A DNA stretch of 64,000 nt from Zobellia galactanivorans. Its GTDB lineage: Bacteria > Bacteroidota > Bacteroidia > Flavobacteriales > Flavobacteriaceae. The notes below the pieces were generated by a model. That model made no database searches. It worked only from the letters and a program-made list of their open reading frames with translations, and was not told the DNA's origin. This document shows, piece by piece, positions 1 to 7,423 of the stretch; positions within the stretch are counted from its first letter, which is position 1; each line of letters begins with the position of its first letter. The DNA lies in the NCBI RefSeq assembly GCF_000973105.1, contig NC_015844.1, forward strand, positions 4,336,501-4,400,500, given 5' to 3'. Both the position numbers and the translations under genes were made by a program.

Positions 1-1056
1 GGTTTGTCCTTGATCCCATTTTACGGTCACCTGAACGAACAAGGTGAGGGAAGGGTGGGGATCCAAGGGAGCCTCTAAGACAACGGTTTGCCTTTGGGGC
101 TCTAGCGTCAAGCATTTATTGAGCCAGGGCAAGAAATACACGTGATAGTTGGCAAAAGTTGAAACGGGATTGCCGGGGAAGGAGAAGACAATTTTTTGTT
201 TTTCCTTTTGGATTCCGAACCAAAACGGTTTTCCGGGGCGTTGGGCAACACGATGAAATATTTTCTCTACGCCCAAAGCTTCAAGTGCCTCGGGGATAAA
301 GTCGAATTTTCCTTTTGAAACCCCTCCGCTGAGCATAAGAATGTCATGCGTCAAAAGAGCCTCGGCCAGTTTGGTTTCTATACTGTTTTTTTCATCGGCC
401 AAATGAAGGAGGCTAGGTGTAATTCCTACCTTTTCAAGGGCTGATGCCAATGATAGAACGTTCGATTTTCGAATTTGATGGGGAAGGGGCTTTTCGTTTA
501 CTTCCACAAGTTCGTTTCCTGTAGAAACAACACAGATTTCCGGAAGTTTTTTAACCGACACCTCTGTCTTTCCTACCGAGGCCAACACTCCGATTACGGC
601 TGCGGAAATAAGGCTTCCTTTTTTTAATAGGATGGCACCTTCTTGCTCATCGCTACCCTGTCGGTGTATGTTTTGTCCTTTTTTCGGTGTTTTGGTGAGG
701 GTGGCCCATCCGTCATGGATTTCTATTTCCTCGTACATTACGATGGTGTCCGCCCCTTTTGGAAGTACGGCCCCCGTCATGATTTCGAGGCAATTATGGT
801 CTGAAGAGAGGGTTTTTTGTGGCATACCTGCGCTAAGAACCCCTTCGAGCTTGAATCGATTTTCACCTCTTTCAACAGCTGAAAATGCAAGGGCAATGCC
901 ATCTTTGGTCGATCGGTGGAACGGGGGAAAATCCCTGTCGGCCCTAACATCCTCGTCAAGAATTCTTCCAGTACTGTGCGTGAGCGCTACCGTTTCGTTT
1001 CCGAAATCCGGTGTGTGCCGTAAAACATGGTCGAAAGCATTCTTAAAAGAAATCAT
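1..1056 (-). CDS. moeA: Molybdopterin molybdenumtransferase MoeA, 3' end cut by the window edge
   Basis: MoeA inserts molybdate into adenylated molybdopterin, the last step of molybdenum cofactor synthesis in the cytoplasm. The frame is open from an ATG at 1056 down to base 1, giving 352 residues without a stop, so the C-terminal domain IV lies outside the window. Visible family signatures are FPPFHRSTKDGIA near residue 39, EIMTGAVLPKGADT, the STGNELV strand, GGVSKGKFDF (the molybdopterin-binding MoCF core) and QRPGKPFWFG followed by FSFPGNPVS. The family is usually about 390-410 residues, so roughly 40-60 are missing. The gene lies 33 bases upstream of the lepB stop codon, on the same strand, and nothing else of a Mo-cofactor operon is visible here. 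The identification is firm; the symbol is by family. Confidence 0.93.
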   Translation of the reverse strand, partial: MISFKNAFDHVLRHTPDFGNETVALTHSTGRILDEDVRADRDFPPFHRSTKDGIALAFSAVERGENRFKLEGVLSAGMPQKTLSSDHNCLEIMTGAVLPKGADTIVMYEEIEIHDGWATLTKTPKKGQNIHRQGSDEQEGAILLKKGSLISAAVIGVLASVGKTEVSVKKLPEICVVSTGNELVEVNEKPLPHQIRKSNVLSLASALEKVGITPSLLHLADEKNSIETKLAEALLTHDILMLSGGVSKGKFDFIPEALEALGVEKIFHRVAQRPGKPFWFGIQKEKQKIVFSFPGNPVSTFANYHVYFLPWLNKCLTLEPQRQTVVLEAPLDPHPSLTLFVQVTVKWDQGQT

Positions 1057-1089
1057 CGCAAGCCTATTTTTTTGAAAAGGTGTTAAAAA

Positions 1090-2790
1090 TCAAGCTTTGG
1101 CCTTCTTTTTATTCCATAACCAACTTCCTACAAAATAAGCGACCAATGCTATTAGGAAATATTTGAAATAAGAAACGGGTTCGCCTTCACCGTTTACCGT
1201 TGTAAAAATACGGTCCCATCTAGGTTTCCAGTTAAGAATGCCATCGTTAAAGTTGTCAACGCTCAGCCATATAAATATAGGAGTACCCACAATGTGGTTT
1301 TCAGGCACATAGCCCCAGGCCCTACTGTCTTCCGAGTGATCGCGGTTATCACCCATCATCCAATAGTAATCTTGTTTAAAGGTGTACTTGTCGGTTGCCT
1401 GTCCGTTTATAATGATTTGGTTTCCTGAAACGTTAAGGGTGTTGCCTTCGTAGTCCCTTATAATTTTTTTATAAAGAGGTAAGGTTTTGAGGTTCAAGGA
1501 CACCGTTGCTCCTTTTTCGGGAATGTAAATCGGGCCCATTTGATCGTAGTTCCAAGGATAGTCGGGACTCTGTGGGAAAATGTTCCCTCCGGCAACCCCT
1601 TTCGCTTCAACGATTCTTACGATGGAATCAAGGCTAGATTCTTTTTTCAAAACTTCGACCATTTCATCGGTCAGGGGAACGATACGTTTCAGGGCGGTTT
1701 CCTCCACCATTGAAATGGCGTTTTTACGTGCCACCGACTGGGGGATGCCTGTATATTTGGTGTAGACTTCTAGTTTACCATCATTTCTTTGTCTGTAGCC
1801 TCTAACATATTTTTGAATGGCATTCAGTTGTTGTTGGTTCAGTGAGTTGATGATATACTTTCGGTCGTAACCGGTAGCATCTACTTTTTCCAGAAGCTTA
1901 GAGGAAACCCCTTTGCTAGAGTAGAGGGCATAGTCATACTGAGGCTTGGCCCTATCGGAAAGCTGCAGTTGCTTACCGTTGATGTAGACGTATCCGTCTA
2001 TAACGGCGAGTGAATCGCCAGGGATGCCCACACAGCGTTTGACGTAATTCGACTTTTTATCGATAGGCTTTCTGACCCCTTTTTCCTTTTTGAAAAATTG
2101 GCGTACCGTATCCGCAGGCCAGCTGAAGACAACAATATCGTTTCGGTCGACCTTGGTAAAACCCGGAATCCTAAAATAGGGAAGCTGGGGTTTGTCGAGG
2201 TATGATTTTACATGGAGTAGGGGCAGTGTATCGTGTACCATGGGCGCTGCTACGGTGGTCATTGGGGTTCGGGCCCCATAATGGAACTTGCTGACGAACA
2301 AAAGGTCTCCTACCCGCAAAGTACGTTCCAATGAAGGTGTCGGGATCACGTAGGGCTGAATGAAATAGGTATGGACCAAGGTAGCCGCAATTATGGCGAA
2401 GGCAATGGAACTTACCCATTCGCCGGTAGCGGTCTGGGGGTGAAGGTTACGGTTTTCGATGTATTTTACATCTAGGGCGTAGTTGACGTAATAGATATAA
2501 AACCCAAGAGTTAGAATCACCAACCAAGTATCGGCCGTGCTATTGCGACCGAAACTTCGGATCGTTTCGATCCAAACTATTGGAAACATCAATAGGTTGA
2601 TAATGGGGATGAACAAAAGTACGGTCCACCACTTCGGACGATTGATAATTTGCATTAGAACAATGGCATTGTAGACCGGTATTGCCGCCTCCCATGCCTT
2701 TCTACCTGCTTTTACATATAGTTTCCAAGTTCCTGCAAAATGGATGATCTGAACGATCAGAATAAAAAGTAACCATTGTATTGCGTCCAT
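1090..2790 (-). CDS. lepB: Signal peptidase I, long Bacteroidota form
   Basis: This membrane peptidase removes signal peptides from exported proteins on the outer face of the inner membrane. At 566 residues it is much longer than the E. coli enzyme (about 324). Residues 1-110 hold several hydrophobic segments of a DUF5684-like N-terminal domain, and another membrane segment sits at about 127-146. The catalytic serine is S153 in IPTPSLERTL, where Leu replaces the Met that usually follows the serine. The general-base lysine is K251 in YVKRCVGIPGDS. The last conserved box, MGDNRDHSEDSRAWG, spans 479-493. About 200 residues inserted between the Lys box and the last box explain most of the extra length. 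The C-terminus has one more membrane helix ending in a Lys-rich tail. It sits 105 bases downstream of dapB, on the same strand. Confidence 0.95.
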   Translation of the reverse strand: MDAIQWLLFILIVQIIHFAGTWKLYVKAGRKAWEAAIPVYNAIVLMQIINRPKWWTVLLFIPIINLLMFPIVWIETIRSFGRNSTADTWLVILTLGFYIYYVNYALDVKYIENRNLHPQTATGEWVSSIAFAIIAATLVHTYFIQPYVIPTPSLERTLRVGDLLFVSKFHYGARTPMTTVAAPMVHDTLPLLHVKSYLDKPQLPYFRIPGFTKVDRNDIVVFSWPADTVRQFFKKEKGVRKPIDKKSNYVKRCVGIPGDSLAVIDGYVYINGKQLQLSDRAKPQYDYALYSSKGVSSKLLEKVDATGYDRKYIINSLNQQQLNAIQKYVRGYRQRNDGKLEVYTKYTGIPQSVARKNAISMVEETALKRIVPLTDEMVEVLKKESSLDSIVRIVEAKGVAGGNIFPQSPDYPWNYDQMGPIYIPEKGATVSLNLKTLPLYKKIIRDYEGNTLNVSGNQIIINGQATDKYTFKQDYYWMMGDNRDHSEDSRAWGYVPENHIVGTPIFIWLSVDNFNDGILNWKPRWDRIFTTVNGEGEPVSYFKYFLIALVAYFVGSWLWNKKKAKA

Positions 2791-2895
2791 TTGTTTGTTT
2801 TATTAGTTCTATACTCGATCAAAATCGATGTAAAGTAATGAACAGTAAGTTTTTTTAAGCTAAATAAGCGTAATTAATTTTTGGTCCCCCTGTTG

Positions 2896-3597
2896 TTATT
2901 CAAGGTTGAGCACGTCTTTCATGGTAAAAATACCGGTTTTTCCAACAATCCATTCCGCAGCGGTTACCGCACCAAGGGCAAAGCCTTCGCGATTATGGGC
3001 GGTATGTTTGATTTCGATGGAATCGACCGTACTGCTGTAATCAATGCTATGGGTGCCGGGTGTGGCGCCCACTCTTTTGGAAGTGATCGGAATTTCCATA
3101 TCGCCGGCTTCCTCCAATTTCCAGCCCTTGTATTCGGTATTGTCTATTATGCCTTCTGCCAAGGTAATTGCCGTACCACTGGGTTCGTCAAGTTTTTGGG
3201 TATGATGGATTTCTTCCATCGACACTTTGTATTGGTCTAGGTTTTTCATCATGGTGGCCAAGTAACGGTTGAGTTCAAAGAAGACGTTTACGCCTAAGCT
3301 GAAGTTCGAAGCGTAGATAAAGGCCCCGTTTTTAGCTTTGCATAAAGCCACGGCCTCATCGTATTTGTCTAGCCAACCTGTGGTTCCACAGATAACGGGT
3401 ACGCCGTGTTCAAAACATTTGGTGATGTTGCCATAAGCGGCCGAGGGCATACTGAAATCAATGGCCACATCCATTTCCGAAAAATCGATATCTACGGTGT
3501 CGACATCAACTTTGGCAACGATGGTATGATTTCTGTTAAGGGCGATCTGTTCGATCATTTTTCCCATTTTTCCGTATCCGAATAGTGCTATTTTCAC
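2896..3597 (-). CDS. dapB: 4-hydroxy-tetrahydrodipicolinate reductase
   Basis: DapB reduces 4-hydroxy-tetrahydrodipicolinate with NAD(P)H in the lysine/diaminopimelate pathway, which supplies the meso-diaminopimelate of peptidoglycan. The 233-residue protein begins with a Rossmann nucleotide loop, GYGKMG at 7-12. The catalytic and substrate-binding segment EIHHTQKLDEPSGTA lies at 129-143 with the HH pair at 131-132 and K135. The length is slightly below the usual 240-270 because the N-terminal dinucleotide domain is compact, as is common in Bacteroidota. The start is GTG at 3597, chosen because it places the glycine-rich loop at the normal distance from the N-terminus. It lies between the DUF5683 gene and lepB on the same strand, an order I recall as common in Flavobacteriaceae. 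Confidence 0.96.
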   Translation of the reverse strand: MKIALFGYGKMGKMIEQIALNRNHTIVAKVDVDTVDIDFSEMDVAIDFSMPSAAYGNITKCFEHGVPVICGTTGWLDKYDEAVALCKAKNGAFIYASNFSLGVNVFFELNRYLATMMKNLDQYKVSMEEIHHTQKLDEPSGTAITLAEGIIDNTEYKGWKLEEAGDMEIPITSKRVGATPGTHSIDYSSTVDSIEIKHTAHNREGFALGAVTAAEWIVGKTGIFTMKDVLNLE

Positions 3598-3647
3598 TTT
3601 GTGTTCTTGTTAGGTTAATAAGATGTAACTGGTTTAAATTTAGAATT

Positions 3648-4289
3648 TTAAAATTTAATAATAAGTGCCATACCGTAATTGGGATTATTGGTTACGGGAT
3701 CTAAATCTAAAAAGGGTTGCATATCGAAACTTAAGTCGTCATCGATATTAAATTGTTTTAGGTGCGCGTCTACATTGGCATCTACAATATTTAAGGCATA
3801 TAGGGCAATGGATACGAGCAATAATAAATCACGATCTCTCTGGTATCTTTCCTGTTCGTTCTGCAGGTCGTCCAGACCAAAGGCGGGGGTAGTGCTCCCT
3901 GTGTTTTGAGGGTCGAAGAGTTCGTCGTCGGTAAAGCCGGCTTGCCGTCTTTTAAAAGCGGTCCGTACGCGTTGGTATTGATTGTTGTTCCAAGTGTAGC
4001 CGTATACAGCTGCCCCAATGGCACCGTAAACGATGGGGACTTTCCAATAACGTTTGTTGTAAACTTGTCCTAAGCCCGGAATAACGGCGGAATAGAAAGC
4101 CGCCTTGCTCGGGGCGAGCGGATTGATTTTTACTCTTTTCTTTTTCAGGGTGTCGACCACGACGATGCCTTGTTCTTTTAAGTCCGATTGAAGGGAGTCT
4201 ACCTCTGTATTGGCGGGCGTTTCTTCTTGGGCACTGACGGCAAAGGACAAAAAAGCAATAAAAACAAGTGTTAAAAGGGATTTACTCAC
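3648..4289 (-). CDS. DUF5683 domain-containing membrane protein
   Basis: This is a conserved Bacteroidota protein of unknown function. The 213 residues start with a signal peptide ending at about SAQ (residues 1-20), then a short acidic linker with a run of Lys/Arg, then a DUF5683-type core. In that core PLAPSKAAFYSAVIPGLGQVYNKRYWKVP is followed by a Gly/Ala-rich membrane segment and YTWNNNQYQ; the window ends with a second hydrophobic stretch, LLLLVSIALYALNIVDANVDAHL. That pattern resembles the TM2-type PGLGQ-x-YN motif. The start is GTG at 4289, eight bases inside the 3' end of parB, so the two are translationally linked. Its constant position between parB and dapB is a recalled feature of flavobacterial genomes; no role in chromosome segregation can be read from the sequence. 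Confidence 0.85.
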   Translation of the reverse strand: MSKSLLTLVFIAFLSFAVSAQEETPANTEVDSLQSDLKEQGIVVVDTLKKKRVKINPLAPSKAAFYSAVIPGLGQVYNKRYWKVPIVYGAIGAAVYGYTWNNNQYQRVRTAFKRRQAGFTDDELFDPQNTGSTTPAFGLDDLQNEQERYQRDRDLLLLVSIALYALNIVDANVDAHLKQFNIDDDLSFDMQPFLDLDPVTNNPNYGMALIIKF

Positions 4290-5184
4290 CTAAGATCAAT
4301 TTTTTGATTCGTTGAAACTCTTCCTTTGAATGGAATGGAATGGTTATTTTTCCGTTGCCTTTCTCCGATGCGGAAATAGCGACTTTAACGGAAAGGTGGT
4401 CAGTAAATTTTTTGATATTGCCTTCGGCAAATTCAGGTATTTTAGTATTCTTTGGTTTTGGTTTTTCAGATGTTCCGCCTTCATGGTAGGCCTTTACGGC
4501 GCGTTCGGTCTCACGGACCGATAGGTTTTGGCCTATGATTTTTTCGTAAAGCGCTATTTGATCCGCCTTCTTTTCAATGTTGACCAAGGCGCGTCCGTGG
4601 CCCATACTTAAGAAACCGTCTCGCATTCCGGTTTGAATAATAGGGTCAAGGCGTAAAAGCCGCATGTAATTGGTAATGGTCGAGCGTTTTTTGCCCACCC
4701 TGTCGCTCAATTGCTCTTGGGTGAGTTGAATTTCGTCGATCAGGCGTTGGTATGAAAGCGCAATTTCAATCGGGTCAAGGTCTTGGCGTTGAATATTCTC
4801 GACCAGGGCCATTTCAAGGGACTCTTGGTCGTTGGCAATACGTATGTAGGCCGGTATTGTGGTAAGGCCGACCAAGCGTGATGCCCGGTACCTTCGTTCA
4901 CCCGAAACAAGCTGGTACTTGTTGAACTCTAGCTTTCTAACGGTAATGGGTTGTATTACCCCAAGTTGCCGTATAGACGATGCCAATTCCTTAAGGGCTT
5001 CGTCATTGAAATTTGAACGCGGCTGAAAAGGGTTCATTTCAATGGCCTCGACATCGAGCTCAACAATGTTGCCGACTACCTTGTCCGCATTCTTGTCAGT
5101 TGCCGATTGAATATCATTTTCTGGATCTTTTAGAAGTGCGGACAGACCGCGACCCAGTGCTTGTTTTTTGGTTGCTTTCGCCAT
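4282..5184 (-). CDS. parB: Chromosome-partitioning protein ParB
   Basis: ParB binds parS sites near the origin, slides along DNA as a CTP-dependent clamp and works with ParA to separate replicated origins. The 300-residue protein has the N-terminal ParA-interacting stretch KKQALGRGLSALL (6-18), the NPFQPR box (51-56), the CTP-binding GERRYRA motif (95-101) and a helix-turn-helix at about 154-178. A small dimerisation domain follows a Lys/Pro linker at about 238-248. Its ATG overlaps the last base of the parA stop (TAATG arrangement), a typical parAB operon. I could not find a canonical parS palindrome in the neighbouring gap, so where it loads is not shown here. Confidence 0.96.
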   Translation of the reverse strand: MAKATKKQALGRGLSALLKDPENDIQSATDKNADKVVGNIVELDVEAIEMNPFQPRSNFNDEALKELASSIRQLGVIQPITVRKLEFNKYQLVSGERRYRASRLVGLTTIPAYIRIANDQESLEMALVENIQRQDLDPIEIALSYQRLIDEIQLTQEQLSDRVGKKRSTITNYMRLLRLDPIIQTGMRDGFLSMGHGRALVNIEKKADQIALYEKIIGQNLSVRETERAVKAYHEGGTSEKPKPKNTKIPEFAEGNIKKFTDHLSVKVAISASEKGNGKITIPFHSKEEFQRIKKLILGE

Positions 5185-5957
5185 TAAGCTATTTCTTTGT
5201 TTTTCTTGACGATTTCATGGGCCAGGTTCAAATAATTGGTCGCCCCCTTGCTACTCGCGTCATATTTTATAATGCTTTCCCCATAACTAGGTGCCTCGCT
5301 CAGGCGTACATTACGCTGTATGATGGTATCGAAAACCATATCGGCAAAATGTTTACGGACTTCCTCTACCACTTGGTTAGAGAGTCTCAGCCTTGAATCG
5401 AACATGGTCAATAACATACCTTCGATGTCCAAGTTGGGGTTGTGGATCTTTTGTACACTTTTTATGGTGTTCAAGAGTTTTCCAAGTCCTTCCAAAGCAA
5501 AATATTCGCATTGAATAGGAATGATGACCGCATCTGCCGCAGTCAATGCATTTAGGGTAAGTAAACCTAGGGAAGGGGCACAATCGATCAATACATAATC
5601 GTAGCTGTCCCTTAAGTGGGATATGGCCTTCTTCATCATATACTCCCGTTCATCCTTGTCTACCAATTCGATTTCAATGGCCACCAAGTCAATGTGTGCG
5701 GGAATAAGGTCTAGATTAGGGGAGTCGGTTTTAATAATGGCTTCTTGGGCGCTCATAGTGTGCTCGAGAAGTTGGTATGTGCCAAACTCTACACTTTCAA
5801 CATCTATACCCAAACCCGATGTGGCATTCGCCTGTGGGTCGGCATCTATTAGCAACACTTTCTTTTCCAAAACACCTAAGGAAGCCGCCAAATTAACTGT
5901 TGTAGTGGTTTTACCCACTCCTCCCTTTTGATTCGCAATAGCAATAATCTTGCCCAT
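5184..5957 (-). CDS. parA: Chromosome-partitioning ATPase ParA (Soj family)
   Basis: ParA is the ATP-dependent DNA-binding partner of ParB; ATP hydrolysis stimulated by ParB moves origins apart. The 257-residue protein has the deviant Walker A KGGVGKTT at 11-18 with the signature lysine K11, followed by LLIDADPQANATSGLG (Walker A') and DYVLIDCAPSLGLLTLNAL (Walker B). The length fits chromosomal Soj-type ParA, with no N-terminal HTH domain of the plasmid type. It is the first gene of the parA-parB-DUF5683-dapB-lepB run and is preceded by 413 bases without a gene, where its promoter must lie. Confidence 0.97.
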   Translation of the reverse strand: MGKIIAIANQKGGVGKTTTTVNLAASLGVLEKKVLLIDADPQANATSGLGIDVESVEFGTYQLLEHTMSAQEAIIKTDSPNLDLIPAHIDLVAIEIELVDKDEREYMMKKAISHLRDSYDYVLIDCAPSLGLLTLNALTAADAVIIPIQCEYFALEGLGKLLNTIKSVQKIHNPNLDIEGMLLTMFDSRLRLSNQVVEEVRKHFADMVFDTIIQRNVRLSEAPSYGESIIKYDASSKGATNYLNLAHEIVKKNKEIA

Positions 5958-6370
5958 TTTCAGTCTAAGTTAGGGAGTAAAAATACGATTATTTACAATG
6001 CTATTGAAACCATTTTGTTAACAGCGCGTGAATAATTGCCCCGTTTTTCGTTAAAGTTCGTTAATGCATCGGCCTATTTTTCGCCTCGTAGAAACGAAAT
6101 GAAGCGAATATTTTTTACGATCGTATCAAGTGATATGGTAAAGCGGCGACGGAAAAAAATGGCCGAACCAAGAAGTTTTACAATTATGTATATGTATTTA
6201 ACTTATTGATAATTAATGGGTAATGTTTGTTGAGGTTCTTCCCTTGTCGAATGTCTATATTTGATGTTTTGTTAACCTTGGCTCTTCTTTTTCGTCCGAA
6301 ATTCACTACCAGAACATACAGGAAATAGTTATCAACATTTCGACTGATCACACAAGTCTGGGATTGGTAT
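5958..6370. other. 413-bp non-coding gap upstream of parA
   Basis: No gene is seen here. The gap holds the 5' region of parA (minus strand) and follows the stop of the FtsB-like gene. Points noticed are a perfect TGTTAACA palindrome at 6016-6023, a perfect TACGATCGTA palindrome at 6116-6125, an AT-rich stretch at about 6176-6225, and TTATCAACA at 6329-6337, one base off the DnaA box TTATCCACA. These would fit a regulatory region or a replication-origin flank, but none is decisive, and no dnaA gene is in the window. No tRNA-like fold was seen. Confidence 0.4.
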
Positions 6371-6703
6371 TTACTCCTTTTTCTTCAGGTCGAGGCTGTC
6401 TTCGTATTCTATCAAATAGATTTCTTCATTCTTTTTTTTGAGGAAATATTGCTCTCGGGCAAACTTTTCAAGCTCATCTGGATCGGATAGCCTTTCAAGT
6501 ATCCTTTTGTCATTGGCGATTTCCTGCCTTAGGAATTCTTGTTGCTTTTCAAGTTTCTTGATTTCCTTTTTCAATTCAAGATGGATAAGAAGGGAGTTCG
6601 TATCGAAAAAGACCATCCATATTACAAAAACGGTAAGTACCAATACGTACATATTGGTCAATAGGCCGAACCATTTTTTTTGTCTCAAATCTTTTAATCC
6701 CAT
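6371..6703 (-). CDS. FtsB/DivIC-family septum formation initiator protein
   Basis: Small bitopic division proteins of this family (FtsB, DivIC) join FtsL and FtsQ in the divisome and help activate septal wall synthesis. The 110 residues have a short basic cytoplasmic start (GLKDLRQKKW), one membrane helix at about 14-37, then a heptad coiled coil rich in Leu/Glu/Lys at about 38-75. The typical C-terminal FARE-QYFLKK-NEEIYLIE segment follows. Length and order match DivIC. It starts two bases after the uridine kinase stop codon, so the two are co-transcribed. The family is clear; which of the divisome partners it pairs with is not. Confidence 0.88.
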   Translation of the reverse strand: MGLKDLRQKKWFGLLTNMYVLVLTVFVIWMVFFDTNSLLIHLELKKEIKKLEKQQEFLRQEIANDKRILERLSDPDELEKFAREQYFLKKKNEEIYLIEYEDSLDLKKKE

Positions 6704-6705
6704 TT

Positions 6706-7314
6706 TTAGGCCAGTTTTTCGTTGATGATGGTCCGTACAATATCGACGGCGACCGTGTTGTACTTATTGTTGGGAATGATGATATCGGCGTATTCTTTGC
6801 TCGGTTCTATAAATTGCAGGTGCATGGGCTTGATGTTCGATTGGTATTTTTCAAGGGTTTCGTCCAAGTTCCATCCGCGTTCGTTTACATCCCTCTTCAA
6901 TCTGCGTATCAGTCGTTCATCGGAATCCGCATGTACGAAGATCTTAATGTCCATCATTTTTCTGAGTAGGGAATTGGTCAAGATAAGAATCCCCTCAACG
7001 ATCAACACCTTGGTCGGGTGCACCAATACCGTTTTTTCCGTACGGTTACACTCCAAAAACGAATATACCGGTTGATGGATGGAATGCCCCGATTTTAATA
7101 GTTTTAAATGTTCTTCAAGTAAGGTAAAGTCAATAGACTGCGGGTGATCGAAATTGGTCTTTCTCCGTTCTTCCAATGATAGGTCCGATAGGTCGTTATA
7201 GTAGGAGTCTTGCGATATTACGCCTACTTCTCCATCCGGCAGTTCGTCAATGATCTGATTTACTACCGTGGTTTTTCCACAACCAGTGCCTCCGGCTATT
7301 CCTATTATCAACAT
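6706..7314 (-). CDS. udk: Uridine kinase
   Basis: Udk phosphorylates uridine (and cytidine) with ATP or GTP in pyrimidine salvage. The P-loop GGTGCGKT is at residues 8-15, followed by SQDSYYNDLS, NFDHPQSIDF (substrate-binding Asp), VLIVEGILIL and the lid region RRLKRDVNERGW. A TTG at 7323 would add three residues. I prefer the ATG at 7314 because it gives the usual MLIIGIAGGT start, and a TATTTTTG -7 box lies 18 bases upstream. With this start the protein is 202 residues, close to the family length of about 205-215. The next gene downstream is the FtsB-like gene, two bases away. Its promoter is back to back with that of the Bcr/CflA exporter. Confidence 0.95.
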   Translation of the reverse strand: MLIIGIAGGTGCGKTTVVNQIIDELPDGEVGVISQDSYYNDLSDLSLEERRKTNFDHPQSIDFTLLEEHLKLLKSGHSIHQPVYSFLECNRTEKTVLVHPTKVLIVEGILILTNSLLRKMMDIKIFVHADSDERLIRRLKRDVNERGWNLDETLEKYQSNIKPMHLQFIEPSKEYADIIIPNNKYNTVAVDIVRTIINEKLA

Positions 7315-7331
7315 GCTCTTCAATTTTTTGT

Positions 7332-7339
7332 CAAAAATA
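7332..7339 (-). promoter_or_regulatory. Candidate -7 promoter box for udk
   Basis: On the minus strand this reads TATTTTTG, a match to the Bacteroidota -7 consensus TANNTTTG. No convincing TTG element lies 19-21 bases further upstream, so the call rests on one half of the promoter and on its distance of 18 bases to the udk ATG. Confidence 0.4.
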
Positions 7340-7411
7340 CATATTTGTAACTCAAATTAAGGTTTATATCTAAAATGAACTTTTCGACCTCGGCTTTCAT
7401 GGGGATATACC

Positions 7412-7419
7412 TATTTTTG
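7412..7419 (+). promoter_or_regulatory. Candidate -7 promoter box very close to the Bcr/CflA start
   Basis: TATTTTTG matches TANNTTTG and ends four bases before the ATG at 7424. If used, transcription would begin at or next to the start codon, giving a leaderless message. The -33 element is not clear. Confidence 0.35.
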
Positions 7420-7423
7420 TACC

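Noticed and set aside
632-1075. Plus-strand frame of 147 residues at the left edge
   Set aside because: It is antisense to moeA, whose motifs are clear along the whole region.
6329-6337. TTATCAACA as a firm DnaA box and proof of oriC
   Set aside because: It differs from the consensus by one base and occurs once; there is no cluster and no dnaA gene, so it is kept only as a weak observation.
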